From NCBI GenBank assembly GCA_963823165.1, contig CAWGKV010000031.1, positions 1 to 64,000 on the forward strand: 64,000 nt of DNA, given 5' to 3'. A program made the translations under genes and the position numbers. Below the pieces are notes generated by a model. That model ran no database searches. It worked only from the letters and a program-made list of their open reading frames with translations, and had not been told where the DNA came from. Shown in pieces: positions 1 to 9,040 of the stretch. This DNA is from Roseiarcus sp963823165. Its GTDB lineage: Bacteria; Pseudomonadota; Alphaproteobacteria; Rhizobiales; Beijerinckiaceae. Each line of letters opens with the position of its first letter. Position 1 is the stretch's first letter.

Positions 1-338
1 CCTGGGTCTGTTTGAACTTCAGGTTTGAGCGGAGCTCCCCTTCAGGAACCGCCTCGGGAAGGACCGGAGTCCGCGCCATAGCCGCCATTCCATTCCGAGC
101 GCGAAATAGGCTTCACCGCCCGAAGGGGCGTCCATCGAGGCGCTGGCAGACCATCACGGCGGGCCGTCCCGGGTTCGGTTGTGACCGAGGCCGCGCGAAA
201 ACTCGGCGAAGAATCCATATAGCCGCGCGGAGCGAGAATTTTGTCGATTTTTCTCGCTCTGCGAGGCCACGGGGTTTGGCGAAAGGCCCTTCAGCCAGCA
301 TTTGCTGCCGCGGGGCCCCACCCGACCTGGGTGTCGGC
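1..338. other. no gene recognised
   Basis: No frame here has a recognisable domain or a good ribosome binding site. The stretch lies downstream of the chitinase-like gene on the minus strand. I see no hairpin followed by a T-run that would be a convincing terminator. Confidence 0.4.
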
Positions 339-2459
339 CTATGCTTCTGCTGGTGCTTTGCCCATGGCTAATTTAGCAGCGCGAGAGGGTTTGACAGCCC
401 GCGTCCGAACCGCGCTGGATATCGAAGCAGGCGCCCACCAAAATTCATCGATGTGACCGTCGCCGGTAGGATAAACGACGTGCATCTGGTCTTGGGCGTC
501 GAACACGTACCCGTTCGGATCGCCGGCCGCCGCCGGCGCGCCTGTCGCCGCGGTCAGATCGTTGACGCTCCAACTGCCGTTCTGCCAGTACAGCTCGTGA
601 ATGTCATTGTCGGCGCCGCGATAAACGACGTGCATCCCGCTCGTCCCATTCGCGGTGAACGTGAACCCGTTGGGATCGCCGGCCGCCGCCGGCGCGCCTG
701 TCGCCGCGGTCAGATCGTTGACGCCCCAGGCGCCGTTCTGCCAATAGAGCTCGTGAATGTCATTGTCAGCGCCGCGATAGACGACGTGCATCCCGCTCGT
801 CCCATTCGCGGTGAACACGAACCCGTTCGGATCGCCGGCCGCCGCCGGCGCGCCTGTCGCCGCGGTCAGATCGTTGACGCCCCAGGCGCCGTTCTGCCAA
901 TAGAGCTCGTGAATGTCATTGTCGGCGCCGCGATAAACGACGTGCATCCCGCTCGTCCCATTCGCGGTGAACACGAACCCGTTCGGATCGCCGGCCGCCG
1001 CCGGCGCGCCTGTCGTGGTGGTCAGATCGTTGACGCCCCAGGCGCCGTTCTGCCAATACAGCTCGTGTATGTCATTGTCGGCGCCGCGATACACGACGTG
1101 CATCCCGCTCGTCTCATTGGCGGTGAATGTGAACCCGTTCGGATCGCCGGCCGCCGCCGGCGCGTCTGTCGCGGCGGTCAGATCGTTGACGCCCCAGGCG
1201 CCGTTCTGCCAATACAGCTCGTGAATGTCATCGTCGGCGCCGCGGTAAACAACGTGCATCCCGCTCGTCCCATTCGCGGTGAACGTGAACCCGTTCGGAT
1301 CGCCGGCCGCTGCCGGCGCGTTTGTCGTGGCGGTTAGATCGTTGGCGCCCCAGGCGCCGTTCTGCCAGTACAGCTCGTGAATGTCATTATCGACGCCGCG
1401 ATACACGACGTGCATCCCGCTCGTCCCATTCGCGGTGAACGCGTACCCGTCCGGATCGCCGGCCGCCGCCGGCGCGTTCGTGGCCGCGGTCAGATCGTTG
1501 ACGCTCCAACTTCCTGATGTCGGTCCAGGGTTTGGCACGCCGTCCTTTCCGCCCCCTGATCCGCCCCCTGACAAATGGAGCGCTTGCGCGATTCCGGCCC
1601 CCCAAGCGCCATCTGGAGTATCAAGCGAAAACTCCCAACCCATGGCGCCGCCAAAAGCGCCGGCAAAATTCTCGTATTTCTTCTGCAGGTTAGAAACAAC
1701 CTGCATCATAGCGTCGAGACCGATGTAACCCTGCGCTGCGGTGCCGGACAGCAATGTGCCAACCATCAGTCTGTCTGCCGGGATACCAAGATTGACAATT
1801 TGAGGATAGTACGCTTCGATGTTATTGTAGGCTGCGCCTTGGTTGTAAAACTGGTTGTTGAACCACGCGATACTACCGGCGTTCTTTTGCCAGATCTGGG
1901 CGTACGCCCCGTTTGTCCACTGCGACGCATCCCAATAGGGTGTTTGTGGGGCGTGGGTGATGATGTTTTGGCCCGGCGGCAGCAGTTGGAAGAGCTGGCT
2001 TGACAGGTCAAGTAAAAATTGCACGCCATCGTAACCGCCTGTCCCGTCAAATCCGCTATTGTCTTCGTAGTCGATGTCAACTCCGCTATAGCCAAAACTG
2101 CCGACGAGGTAGGCAATCTGCACCGCCAGGTCATATACGGATTGAGAATACTGTACGTAGGCGTTTTTTGGAGACGCGTTCTGAGAAACCCAGGCGCCTG
2201 GGAACTCCCCGCCAACTGAGAGCAGTACATTCATGCCTGCGTTTCGCAGCTTAGAAATGTCACCTTTGAGAATACCGTCGGGGAACTGCACAACAATACC
2301 TTTTCCATCATCCCTCATAACCCAACTTCCATCTGGATTTTTGCTTGGCTCAACAAACCCGATAATGACATCGGTGTAGGCGGTATTGGCGAGGTCCGAT
2401 AAGGGGTACTTAGTGTCATCGTAGTAGATGACGTTGCGTGGTACCGTGAAATTCGGCAT
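339..2459 (-). CDS. GH18 chitinase-like protein with C-terminal seven-repeat lectin-type beta-propeller
   Basis: 706 aa. Residues about 5-300 look like a glycoside hydrolase 18 barrel: SVGG at 81-84 and the catalytic segment SGVDIDYE at 125-132. The presumed acid Glu132 and Asp130/Asp128 are present, but the first Asp of the DxxDxDxE signature is Ser125. A Gly/Ser linker (about 299-315) leads to seven near-identical 52-residue repeats carrying MHVVYRGADNDIHELYW, like blades of PLL-type (Photorhabdus lectin) seven-bladed propellers that bind sugars. A short Arg/Ala-rich tail follows. No signal peptide is visible, so export would need a non-Sec route or lysis. Likely role by inference: binding and cutting chitin or related glycans. 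The altered first Asp leaves catalytic activity uncertain. Start ATG 2459 follows a purine-rich AGGAGTAAGAG. Confidence 0.85.
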   Translation of the reverse strand: MPNFTVPRNVIYYDDTKYPLSDLANTAYTDVIIGFVEPSKNPDGSWVMRDDGKGIVVQFPDGILKGDISKLRNAGMNVLLSVGGEFPGAWVSQNASPKNAYVQYSQSVYDLAVQIAYLVGSFGYSGVDIDYEDNSGFDGTGGYDGVQFLLDLSSQLFQLLPPGQNIITHAPQTPYWDASQWTNGAYAQIWQKNAGSIAWFNNQFYNQGAAYNNIEAYYPQIVNLGIPADRLMVGTLLSGTAAQGYIGLDAMMQVVSNLQKKYENFAGAFGGAMGWEFSLDTPDGAWGAGIAQALHLSGGGSGGGKDGVPNPGPTSGSWSVNDLTAATNAPAAAGDPDGYAFTANGTSGMHVVYRGVDNDIHELYWQNGAWGANDLTATTNAPAAAGDPNGFTFTANGTSGMHVVYRGADDDIHELYWQNGAWGVNDLTAATDAPAAAGDPNGFTFTANETSGMHVVYRGADNDIHELYWQNGAWGVNDLTTTTGAPAAAGDPNGFVFTANGTSGMHVVYRGADNDIHELYWQNGAWGVNDLTAATGAPAAAGDPNGFVFTANGTSGMHVVYRGADNDIHELYWQNGAWGVNDLTAATGAPAAAGDPNGFTFTANGTSGMHVVYRGADNDIHELYWQNGSWSVNDLTAATGAPAAAGDPNGYVFDAQDQMHVVYPTGDGHIDEFWWAPASISSAVRTRAVKPSRAAKLAMGKAPAEA
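440..1515 (-). repeat. seven tandem 156-bp coding repeats
   Basis: Seven copies with an exact 156-nt (52-codon) period inside the chitinase-like gene. The shared core, for example at 521, 677 and 833, recurs every 156 nt. The middle copies are almost identical in DNA as well as protein, pointing to recent duplication or gene conversion. The last (C-terminal) copy is the most diverged. Confidence 0.95.
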
Positions 2460-2960
2460 ATCTCTTACTCCTCTTATGCTGATGTGGGTTCGATCTGGTT
2501 TGCACGAGCGCCGGAGCCTCGGCTCATTGGCGCGGTTTCGAATGAGCTCCTGTTCATTTCAACTATACGCAAGGGGGTTGTCGGGCGCCGTTTCTTCGAC
2601 GGCGGGGGTGATCAAGTGGGCTTCCAAGCCGTCCGACGGCTTTCGAGCCGGAGACCAAGCAGTTCGAGCCCTGCGTAGATCCGGGTCGTCGAGCTCGACC
2701 CCTTTCCGCCGCAACCCTAGGTGGCCCCACACGCGGGGTCCAATTCGAAAACCTGCGAACTTCTTCGAAAATCTAAATTTGCGATCGTTGCCCGTAGTTC
2801 TGCCCCGCCAGAAATGATGGAGTGCGGCCGCTGATTGCCCCCGATGAGAACCGGCGGTTGGGGAGAAGATGCCGCGCTGCGCAAAGCCTTTAGCGGTGCC
2901 TGCCCCTGGCCCGCGAAAATCTATGATTTTTTCCGACAAGATGGTCTATAATTTTGGGTC
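2460..2960. other. intergenic region between divergent genes, no gene seen
   Basis: About 500 bp between two divergently transcribed genes, so it should hold both promoters. A minus-strand frame at 2559-2939 has no recognisable domain and I do not call it. The stretch just before 2961 is AT-richer than its surroundings and may hold the regulator's promoter. Confidence 0.4.
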
Positions 2961-5900
2961 ATGGTTCGCCCGTCTGATCCGCCGGCGATCATCGAATTTG
3001 GCCGCTTCGGCGTCTTGCCGCATCGCCGGCAATTGCTTGCCGACCGCCAGCCGATTAGGCTCGGCGGACGCGCCTTCGACCTGTTGTTGGCGCTGATCGG
3101 GGCGCCAGGAGCTGTGGTCGGCAAGGACGAGCTGCTGAGCCGGATCTGGCCGGGCCGAATCGTCGAGGAAAACCGGCTCCAGAGCGAGATTTGGGCGCTA
3201 CGCAAGGCCCTCGGAGCGGACCGCGACCTGATCCAGACGGTCGCTGGGCGAGGCTACCAGTTTACCGGCGAGATCCACGAGCTCGGGGCGGGCGTCAGCG
3301 CGCGACAGGTTGCTGCGCCCTTGGCCGTTCCCGCCTCGCCCAGCCCTGCAACCAATCCCTCCGCGAAGGTATCCGAACCGATCGGCCGAGAGGCCACGCT
3401 ATCCGAGGTGGCGGACCACGTGTCGCCCGATCGGCGGGTTACGCTGATCGGTGACGGAGAGATCGGCAAGAAGCGCCTCGGTGTCGAAGTCGCGCGACAG
3501 CCGCCGCAGGAATTTGCCGACGGGATGCGGGTCACGAAGCACGAGGCAGCCGAACGTCGGCAAATCACCGCCATGTCATGCGGGGCGATTGGCGTGGCGG
3601 CGCGCGCCGACGGGATCGGTCTCGAGGAATTGCTGGAAACAATCGGCGCCTTTCAGCACTGCGCCTCGGAGATCGTCGGTCGCCACAGCGGGTTTGTCGC
3701 CAGCCGCCTCGGGAACAGCGTCCTCGTCCTTTTCGGCTATCCCGCGGCGCACGAGCACGACGCCGAGCGGGCTATCCACGCCGGGCTCGAATTATGTGCG
3801 GCGGTCAGGACCCTGAGACCCGATGCCGACGTGCCGATGCAGTGCCGGGTCGGCATAGCGACAGGAACGGTCATCGCTGGCGATCTCGTCGGGGCCGGTG
3901 AGGTCCCGGACCACGGCATCGTCGGAGACACCCCAGACTTGGCCGTGCGGCTGCAGTCATCGGCAAAGCCGGACACCGTGACGATCGAGCCGACCACCTG
4001 GCGTCTGATCGGCAACTTGTTCGATTGCCGCGATCTCGGCGCACTGGACACGAACGGCGACACCGAGCCGATACGCCGCTGGCTGGTGTTGGGTGAGAGT
4101 GTCGTGGCGAGCCGGTTCGAGGCATTGCGCGGATCGAGATTGACCCCGCTGGTTGGCCGCGACGAAGAGATCGACCTGTTGCTGCGCCGGTGGGCGCGCG
4201 CCAAGGCGGGGGACGGCCAGATTGTACTGGTCTCGGGTGAGGCGGGCGTCGGCAAGTCGCGCATCACCGCGGAACTTGAAGAACGCTTGCACACCGAGCC
4301 GCATCTCTGCTTGCGCTATTTCTGCTCGCCTTATCACCAGGACAGCGCGCTGCTTCCGATCATCGACCAACTCGGCCGGGCGGCCGGGTTCGTGCGCGAC
4401 GACCGGCCCGTTTCAAAGTTGGAGAAACTCGAGGTCTTGCTGGCCCGCGCCGCCCCACTGGACGAGGATGTGGCGTTCCTCGCCGATCTCATCTCATTGC
4501 CGGCTTCGGAGCGCCACCCTCTGCCAAACCTCAGTCCGCAGCGGAAAAAGGAAAGGACGCTGGAGGCGCTGATCCGCCAGCTCGAGGGTCTGGCGCACGA
4601 AAAGCCGGTGGTCACGGTATGGGAGGATGCGCATTGGCTTGACCCCACCTCGCGGGAGCTGCTCGACCTGACCGTCGAGCATGTCCGCAACCTGCCGGTG
4701 TTGCTGATCGTGACGTTCCGCCCCGAGTTTCAGCCGCCCTGGGCCGGCCAGCCGCACGTTAGTATGCTGGCTCTTAGCCGTCTGGACCGGCGGAACTCCG
4801 CCACTTTGATAACACAAATCGCCGGCGGCAAGACGTTGCCCGACGAGGTTGTCTTCACGATTGCCGATCGCACCGACGGCGTGCCGCTGTTTGTCGAGGA
4901 ATTGACCAAGAGCGTCTTGGAGAGAGGGTTGCTGCGCGAGGAGAACGATCGCTACGTGCTCGATCGCCCGTTGCAGCCGCTCGCGATCCCCGCAACCCTG
5001 CACGCCTCGCTATTAGCACGGCTCGACCGCCTCGTGTCGGCGCGGCGGGTGGCGCAGATCGGCGCGGCGATCGGGCGCCAGTTTTCCTACGCGCTGCTGC
5101 GCGCGGTATCCCGCCTTCCCGAGGACGAGCTGCAAACGGCTCTCGGCCAACTCGTCGCCTCCGAGCTGGTCTTCCAGCGCGGCACACCGCCCGACGCGGT
5201 CTACAGCTTCAAGCACGCGCTGGTGCAGGACGCGGCTCACGGCAGCCTGTTGCGCAAGGCCCGGGAGCAGTTGCATGCGCAGATCGCCAACGCGCTCGAG
5301 ACCCATTCCCCCGAGGTCATAGAAAGCCAGCCCGAGCTTCTCGCGCAGCATTATGCCGAGGCCGGTGTGATCGAAAAGGCTGTCGCCTTTTGGGGCAGCG
5401 CCGGTCAGCGGTCTGTCGCCCGCTCGGCGATGGCGGAAGCGGCGGCGCAATTTCAAAAGGGGCTGGACCAGCTGGCGCTGCTGCCCGACATCCCCGAACG
5501 CCGGCAAAAGGAGCTCGAGTTTTTTAGCGCTTTGGGTACCGCGTTGAATGTCGTCAAAGGCTCGTCCGCGCCAGAGACGGGCCATGCTTATGCTCGCTCG
5601 CGCGAGTTGTGGGAACGGCTCGGCTCCCCGTTGGAGTTCATTGAGGTCCCCTGCGGGCAGTCGCGCTATCACGCGCATCGCGGCGAATTGGATCGGGCGC
5701 AGTTTCTCGCTGAGGACTTGCTGCATCTCAGCCGTCGACGGAACAATTCCGCAGGGCTCGTAATCGGTCACTACTCCTCCGGTCGAAACCTGATGTGGGT
5801 CGGGAGCTTTGACTCGTCCCGATCACACCTCGAAACGGTGCTCACGCTTTACGATCCGAACCCCCATCAGTCGCTCGCGCGTCAGACCGGAATCCACCCG

Positions 5901-6662
5901 CAGTCGGCAGCACAGGCTGCGCTGGGGATCGTCCTCTTCTGTCTCGGCTTTCCCGACCAGGCATTGGCACAGAGCAACAAGGCAATTGCTGAGGCGCGGA
6001 GACTGCCTCATCCGCCGACTTTGGCCATGAGTTTGGGGATGAACGCCCTTCTGCTGGCGATCATTGGCGACGACGTAGGCTTGGAGCAGCGGGTGGAGGG
6101 CTTGGTTGCGATCGCGGCCGATCAGGGGTTCCCTTTCTATCGGGCAACGGGAGCGATCTTCCGTGGCTGGGTCAAGGCCAAGAATGCCGATGTGACTGAA
6201 GGCCTGTCTCTTCTGCGTGCCGGTTCGAGCGCTTACTGCGCCACTGGGGCCGCGGTGTGGATGCCTTTTTACATCGCGCTCCTGGCCGGGGTATGTGAGA
6301 TTGCAGGCCAAATCGAAGAAGCCGCCGCCCGGTTCGATCAGGCGTTGCAGCTAGTCGAAAAGACGGGGGAACGCTGGTTCGCTGCGGAGCTCGATCGGCA
6401 GAAAGGCCAGCTGCTGCTACGGCAAGGCAATTCCGAAGCCGCCGAGGAGCTGTATCGCAAAGCCCTCAGCGTTGCCCAAAAGCAAGAAGCCAAGCTGTGG
6501 GAATTGCGCGCGGCCGCAAGCCTTGCCCGACTCTGGCGCGACCAGGGTCACTGCGCCGCAGGCCGCGACCTGCTCGCCCCGGTCTACGGCTGGTTCACTG
6601 AGGGCTTCGCCACCCCCGATCTTAAAGCGGCAAAGATGCTGCTCGACGAACTGGATGCGTAG
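2961..6662 (+). CDS. winged-helix / degenerate nucleotidyl cyclase / AAA ATPase / TPR regulator
   Basis: 1233 aa. Order of parts: OmpR/CadC-type winged helix (about 8-102); a short segment with a decayed P-loop, GDGEIGKKR at 164-172; a class III cyclase fold (about 197-375) ending in VGIATG; an AAA_16-type ATPase starting at LVGRDEE with intact Walker A GEAGVGKS (426-433); and a long helical TPR-like C-terminus from about 790. The cyclase has lost both metal-binding Asp residues: the FCDLVGST-type motif reads SCGAIGVA (Gly208) and the GDG motif reads GNS (Asn252). It therefore probably makes no cAMP. Inference: a soluble signal-integrating transcription regulator in which the cyclase fold serves as a sensor or scaffold. 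It stands alone, divergent from the chitinase-like gene. Confidence 0.85.
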   Translation: MVRPSDPPAIIEFGRFGVLPHRRQLLADRQPIRLGGRAFDLLLALIGAPGAVVGKDELLSRIWPGRIVEENRLQSEIWALRKALGADRDLIQTVAGRGYQFTGEIHELGAGVSARQVAAPLAVPASPSPATNPSAKVSEPIGREATLSEVADHVSPDRRVTLIGDGEIGKKRLGVEVARQPPQEFADGMRVTKHEAAERRQITAMSCGAIGVAARADGIGLEELLETIGAFQHCASEIVGRHSGFVASRLGNSVLVLFGYPAAHEHDAERAIHAGLELCAAVRTLRPDADVPMQCRVGIATGTVIAGDLVGAGEVPDHGIVGDTPDLAVRLQSSAKPDTVTIEPTTWRLIGNLFDCRDLGALDTNGDTEPIRRWLVLGESVVASRFEALRGSRLTPLVGRDEEIDLLLRRWARAKAGDGQIVLVSGEAGVGKSRITAELEERLHTEPHLCLRYFCSPYHQDSALLPIIDQLGRAAGFVRDDRPVSKLEKLEVLLARAAPLDEDVAFLADLISLPASERHPLPNLSPQRKKERTLEALIRQLEGLAHEKPVVTVWEDAHWLDPTSRELLDLTVEHVRNLPVLLIVTFRPEFQPPWAGQPHVSMLALSRLDRRNSATLITQIAGGKTLPDEVVFTIADRTDGVPLFVEELTKSVLERGLLREENDRYVLDRPLQPLAIPATLHASLLARLDRLVSARRVAQIGAAIGRQFSYALLRAVSRLPEDELQTALGQLVASELVFQRGTPPDAVYSFKHALVQDAAHGSLLRKAREQLHAQIANALETHSPEVIESQPELLAQHYAEAGVIEKAVAFWGSAGQRSVARSAMAEAAAQFQKGLDQLALLPDIPERRQKELEFFSALGTALNVVKGSSAPETGHAYARSRELWERLGSPLEFIEVPCGQSRYHAHRGELDRAQFLAEDLLHLSRRRNNSAGLVIGHYSSGRNLMWVGSFDSSRSHLETVLTLYDPNPHQSLARQTGIHPQSAAQAALGIVLFCLGFPDQALAQSNKAIAEARRLPHPPTLAMSLGMNALLLAIIGDDVGLEQRVEGLVAIAADQGFPFYRATGAIFRGWVKAKNADVTEGLSLLRAGSSAYCATGAAVWMPFYIALLAGVCEIAGQIEEAAARFDQALQLVEKTGERWFAAELDRQKGQLLLRQGNSEAAEELYRKALSVAQKQEAKLWELRAAASLARLWRDQGHCAAGRDLLAPVYGWFTEGFATPDLKAAKMLLDELDA

Positions 6663-6860
6663 CCGACAGTTTCATTTGGCCCTAATATATAACAACCACG
6701 GTGCGTGTAAACGTCCGTTCTAGCGCGACTTGCGCGTTCAGCCGAAGTCCGCTTCATCACCTATCCCGCCCGTTCATAGGCCGCTCTTGAAGGCCCACTC
6801 AGGGTCGGAGGCTGAAATTTAACGACCCACTACCCTGCGTCGAACCGTGAGAGTCGGTTT

Positions 6861-6920
6861 CAAAAGTCCGCCGCCCTCGCCCTGAGGCCCTTTGCCTCAG
6901 GATGAGGTCCGTGACTTTTG
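6861..6920. repeat. REP-like palindrome
   Basis: A 60-bp imperfect inverted repeat within a gene-free stretch (6663-7234). Outer arms CAAAAGTC/GACTTTTG are perfect, and the inner stem CCTGAGGC-CCTTT-GCCTCAGG is perfect. It resembles the CCTCATCCTGAGG-type palindromes scattered through many alphaproteobacterial genomes. The rest of the intergenic region shows no gene. Confidence 0.75.
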
Positions 6921-7234
6921 GGAACCACACCGAGTTTGAGGCTTCCGGACAATCCTAGGGTCGCCGCCAAAACGGCCCTTCTTACGGCCATGCAGTTTCG
7001 GTGACCGTGCAGTCGATTGCCACCGACTGGCTGCCGCTACCCGCGTCGTCGTTTATGGCCTGACGACCCTGTGATGTGAGCCCGCGGCGGCCGCTGCGCC
7101 CGACACGGGTCGCAGGCGCGCTGATCGACGCTTCTGCCGCCCCAGTAAGAATTCACCCGCCCGCAAGACGGCGTGCGCACACTCGGCCTTGCCGAATGTA
7201 CTGAATATCAGTATGTGCGAGCTTGGGGCTCGTG

Positions 7235-7501
7235 ATGGACTTGGAGTGGGACGGCGCCAAGGAGCAAGCCAACCGCAAGAAGCACGGCGTCGACTTCCGA
7301 ACGGCCGCGAAAGTGTTCCTCGACCCCTACGTGATCGAGTTCGACGACGTCGACGCGGCGGGAGAGCTGCGTTTCAACGCGATTGGCTCCGTCGAGGGTC
7401 GGATGCTCTTCGTCACTTACACGATGAGAGGCGACGTCGTTCGCATCATATCCGCCAGAGGAGCGGAGCCGCATGAAAAAAGAAGGTATCACGAGATTTA
7501 A
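7235..7501 (+). CDS. brnT: BrnT-family toxin
   Basis: 88 aa from ATG 7235 (MDLEWDGAKEQANRKKHGVDF). BrnT proteins typically open with this EWD-x-K-x2-N-x2-KHGV signature, so upstream TTG 7223 is less likely. The rest follows the family pattern: FLDPY, R(F)NAIG, V-T-Y-T-M-R, and the terminal RIISARGAEPHEKRRYHE. BrnT is a ribonuclease toxin of type II toxin-antitoxin systems (RelE-like fold), neutralised by BrnA. The downstream brnA start lies inside this gene (29-nt overlap), implying translational coupling and autoregulation by the complex. Confidence 0.9.
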   Translation: MDLEWDGAKEQANRKKHGVDFRTAAKVFLDPYVIEFDDVDAAGELRFNAIGSVEGRMLFVTYTMRGDVVRIISARGAEPHEKRRYHEI

Positions 7502-7829
7502 GCTCGATCCGAAGAAGCCGCCCAACACCGATTGGCGCCCGTTCGACGCCATGAGCGAGGAAGAGCGCCATCGGGCCGCGCTTTCGGACCCGGATGCTGC
7601 GCCGGCGACCGAGGCGCAGCTTCAGCGCGCTCGCCGTGCGCCGAGCGTGCGCGCCTTGCGCCAGAAACTGAACCTTACGCAGGAGGAGTTCGCGGCGCGG
7701 TTCCACCTTCCGCTCGGCGCCGTGCGGGATTGGGAGCAAGGCGGGCGCCGCCCCGACCAGGCGGCCCGCGTGCTGCTCACGGTGATCGAAAAAGACCCGG
7801 ACGCCGTCGCGCGCGCCCTCGAAAAATAA
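7473..7829 (+). CDS. brnA: BrnA-type antitoxin with helix-turn-helix
   Basis: 118 aa, overlapping brnT by 29 nt in the +1 frame. The first half (MSEEERHRAALSDPDAAPATE) matches BrnA-like antitoxin N-termini. The second half is an Xre-type helix-turn-helix (LRQKLNLTQEEFAARFHLPLGAVRDWEQG), differing from the ribbon-helix-helix of classical BrnA. Expected role: bind and neutralise BrnT and repress the operon promoter upstream of 7235. The coupled layout and toxin identity make the assignment secure; the exact antitoxin subfamily is less so. Confidence 0.85.
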   Translation: MKKEGITRFKLDPKKPPNTDWRPFDAMSEEERHRAALSDPDAAPATEAQLQRARRAPSVRALRQKLNLTQEEFAARFHLPLGAVRDWEQGGRRPDQAARVLLTVIEKDPDAVARALEK

Positions 7830-8002
7830 GCATCCTCCGCCGTGGCGCGCGCCGTCGCCGCTATGCCGGCTTCATGGACGTGCGGCGCAGGCGAACCGGC
7901 AATTTCCGGAACGATATGGCGCGCCACGCGAGGGCAATCGACGGTTGCGCCTAGCGTTCCGCGGGGAAGGACCGGTAACCAAAAACACAGCTTTTTCTTG
8001 CA

Positions 8003-9040
8003 ATGACCGGTGTTTGTTCTATATATGTTCTAACTCGCGTCCTTGAGGAGAACCCCCTTGCCCGGTCCCGTCGAACCCGCCGCGCCCGCCGCCCCCGCAA
8101 CAAGGAACTCAGCGAGGCCCACGCCGCCCGCCTGGAAAAATTCGAGCGGGAAAGGCTGATCGTCGAGTGTCTCTGCCACGGACTTTCGGTCGCCGACATC
8201 GCGGCGCAGCTCGACGTGTCGGAAAAGCGCATGCGCGCCATCATCCGGGAGATTCTCGCCAGCCGCATGCCAGCGCCCCCGGAGGAGTACGTCGCGATCC
8301 AGGTCAGCCGTCTCAACGAGGCGCTGATCCTCGCCCATAGCGCCAGGACGGAGCTGGCCCTCAAGAAGGTCGATCGGGTGCTCAGAATCGCGCGCGAGCT
8401 CGACTTCGATCACGGGTTCGGGGCGGCCAAGCGGCGCCGCTCCCGCTCTGTCGCGCCGCGCCTCGAAACTCCCGCCGAGCGCCCGCTGGCGTTCGACGCG
8501 GCGCTGTTCTGCCGCGCCGAATACGCGCCGCAAGCCGAGAGGATCGAACCCACGCCGGCGCCCGACAGGACGTCCGGGAGCCCCTTCGCGCCGGAAGAGA
8601 GCGCCGCGCTCGCCGACCGCCCGCAAAATCCGTCGCAACAGATTGAAAAGATTGATTCAGCGCCCGGACTTGACGCCCCCTGGTCGGCATGGCGCGCGTG
8701 GGAAGAGCGCAATCGGAAGGCTCAGGCCGCCGCCGCTCTCGAACCGCCGCCGCCGGCGCACGCCGCAGTCGCGCCGCCCGCCGATCGCCCGCAAAATCCG
8801 TCGCAACAGATTGAAAAGCTTGAATCCGCGCCCGGGATTGAGGCCCCTTGCTCGGCCCCGGGGGACGGGGAGAGGGAGCCGACTGCTCAGGCCGCCGCTG
8901 CTCTCGAACCGCCGCCGCCGGCTGAGCGCGCGACCGCCTCGCCGCTCGCCGACCGCCTGGAACTCCCAAGCTGTGAAGTTCGGCGACTCCGCTCGCCCGC
9001 GAAGCGGGAGAGGACGGCGCGGCGAAGCCGCGCCAGGTGA
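8003..9040 (+). CDS. HTH protein with repeat-rich tail, truncated by a palindromic insertion
   Basis: 345 aa as it stands. Residues about 45-90 (LIVECLCHGLSVADIAAQLDVSEKRMRAIIREIL) form a LuxR/sigma-like helix-turn-helix. The second half is low-complexity Ala/Pro/Arg sequence with in-frame copies of DRPQNPSQ-IEK. The last 27 codons come from an inserted palindromic element, and the stop at 9038 lies inside it. Removing the element with one 8-bp repeat rejoins the frame to 9513 (about 427 aa). The start is uncertain: ATG 8003 is the only standard start before residue 77, but it precedes the LexA-like box and the GAGGAG at 8045-8050. Function unknown; a DNA-binding role is inferred from the HTH only. 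Confidence 0.55.
   Translation: MTGVCSIYVLTRVLEENPLARSRRTRRARRPRNKELSEAHAARLEKFERERLIVECLCHGLSVADIAAQLDVSEKRMRAIIREILASRMPAPPEEYVAIQVSRLNEALILAHSARTELALKKVDRVLRIARELDFDHGFGAAKRRRSRSVAPRLETPAERPLAFDAALFCRAEYAPQAERIEPTPAPDRTSGSPFAPEESAALADRPQNPSQQIEKIDSAPGLDAPWSAWRAWEERNRKAQAAAALEPPPPAHAAVAPPADRPQNPSQQIEKLESAPGIEAPCSAPGDGEREPTAQAAAALEPPPPAERATASPLADRLELPSCEVRRLRSPAKRERTARRSRAR
8016..8030 (+). promoter_or_regulatory. possible LexA (SOS) box
   Basis: GTTC-TATATAT-GTTC, a perfect match to the alphaproteobacterial LexA consensus GTTC-N7-GTTC, in an AT-rich stretch at the very start of the next gene. It lies just inside the longest reading frame (ATG 8003), so either the true start is downstream or the match is fortuitous. 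One or two chance matches are expected in 64 kb. Confidence 0.35.

Noticed and set aside
453..1337. 294-aa plus-strand repetitive frame
   Set aside because: Antisense of the propeller repeats; no family features.
440..1515. possible CRISPR-like array
   Set aside because: Spacing of 156 nt with no unique spacers, and the repeats are coding and in frame.
2559..2939. 126-aa minus-strand frame in the divergent intergenic region
   Set aside because: No domain, no ribosome binding site, and would occupy both promoters.
5013..5771. 252-aa minus-strand frame
   Set aside because: Opposite to the ATPase/TPR part of the large regulator; no domains.
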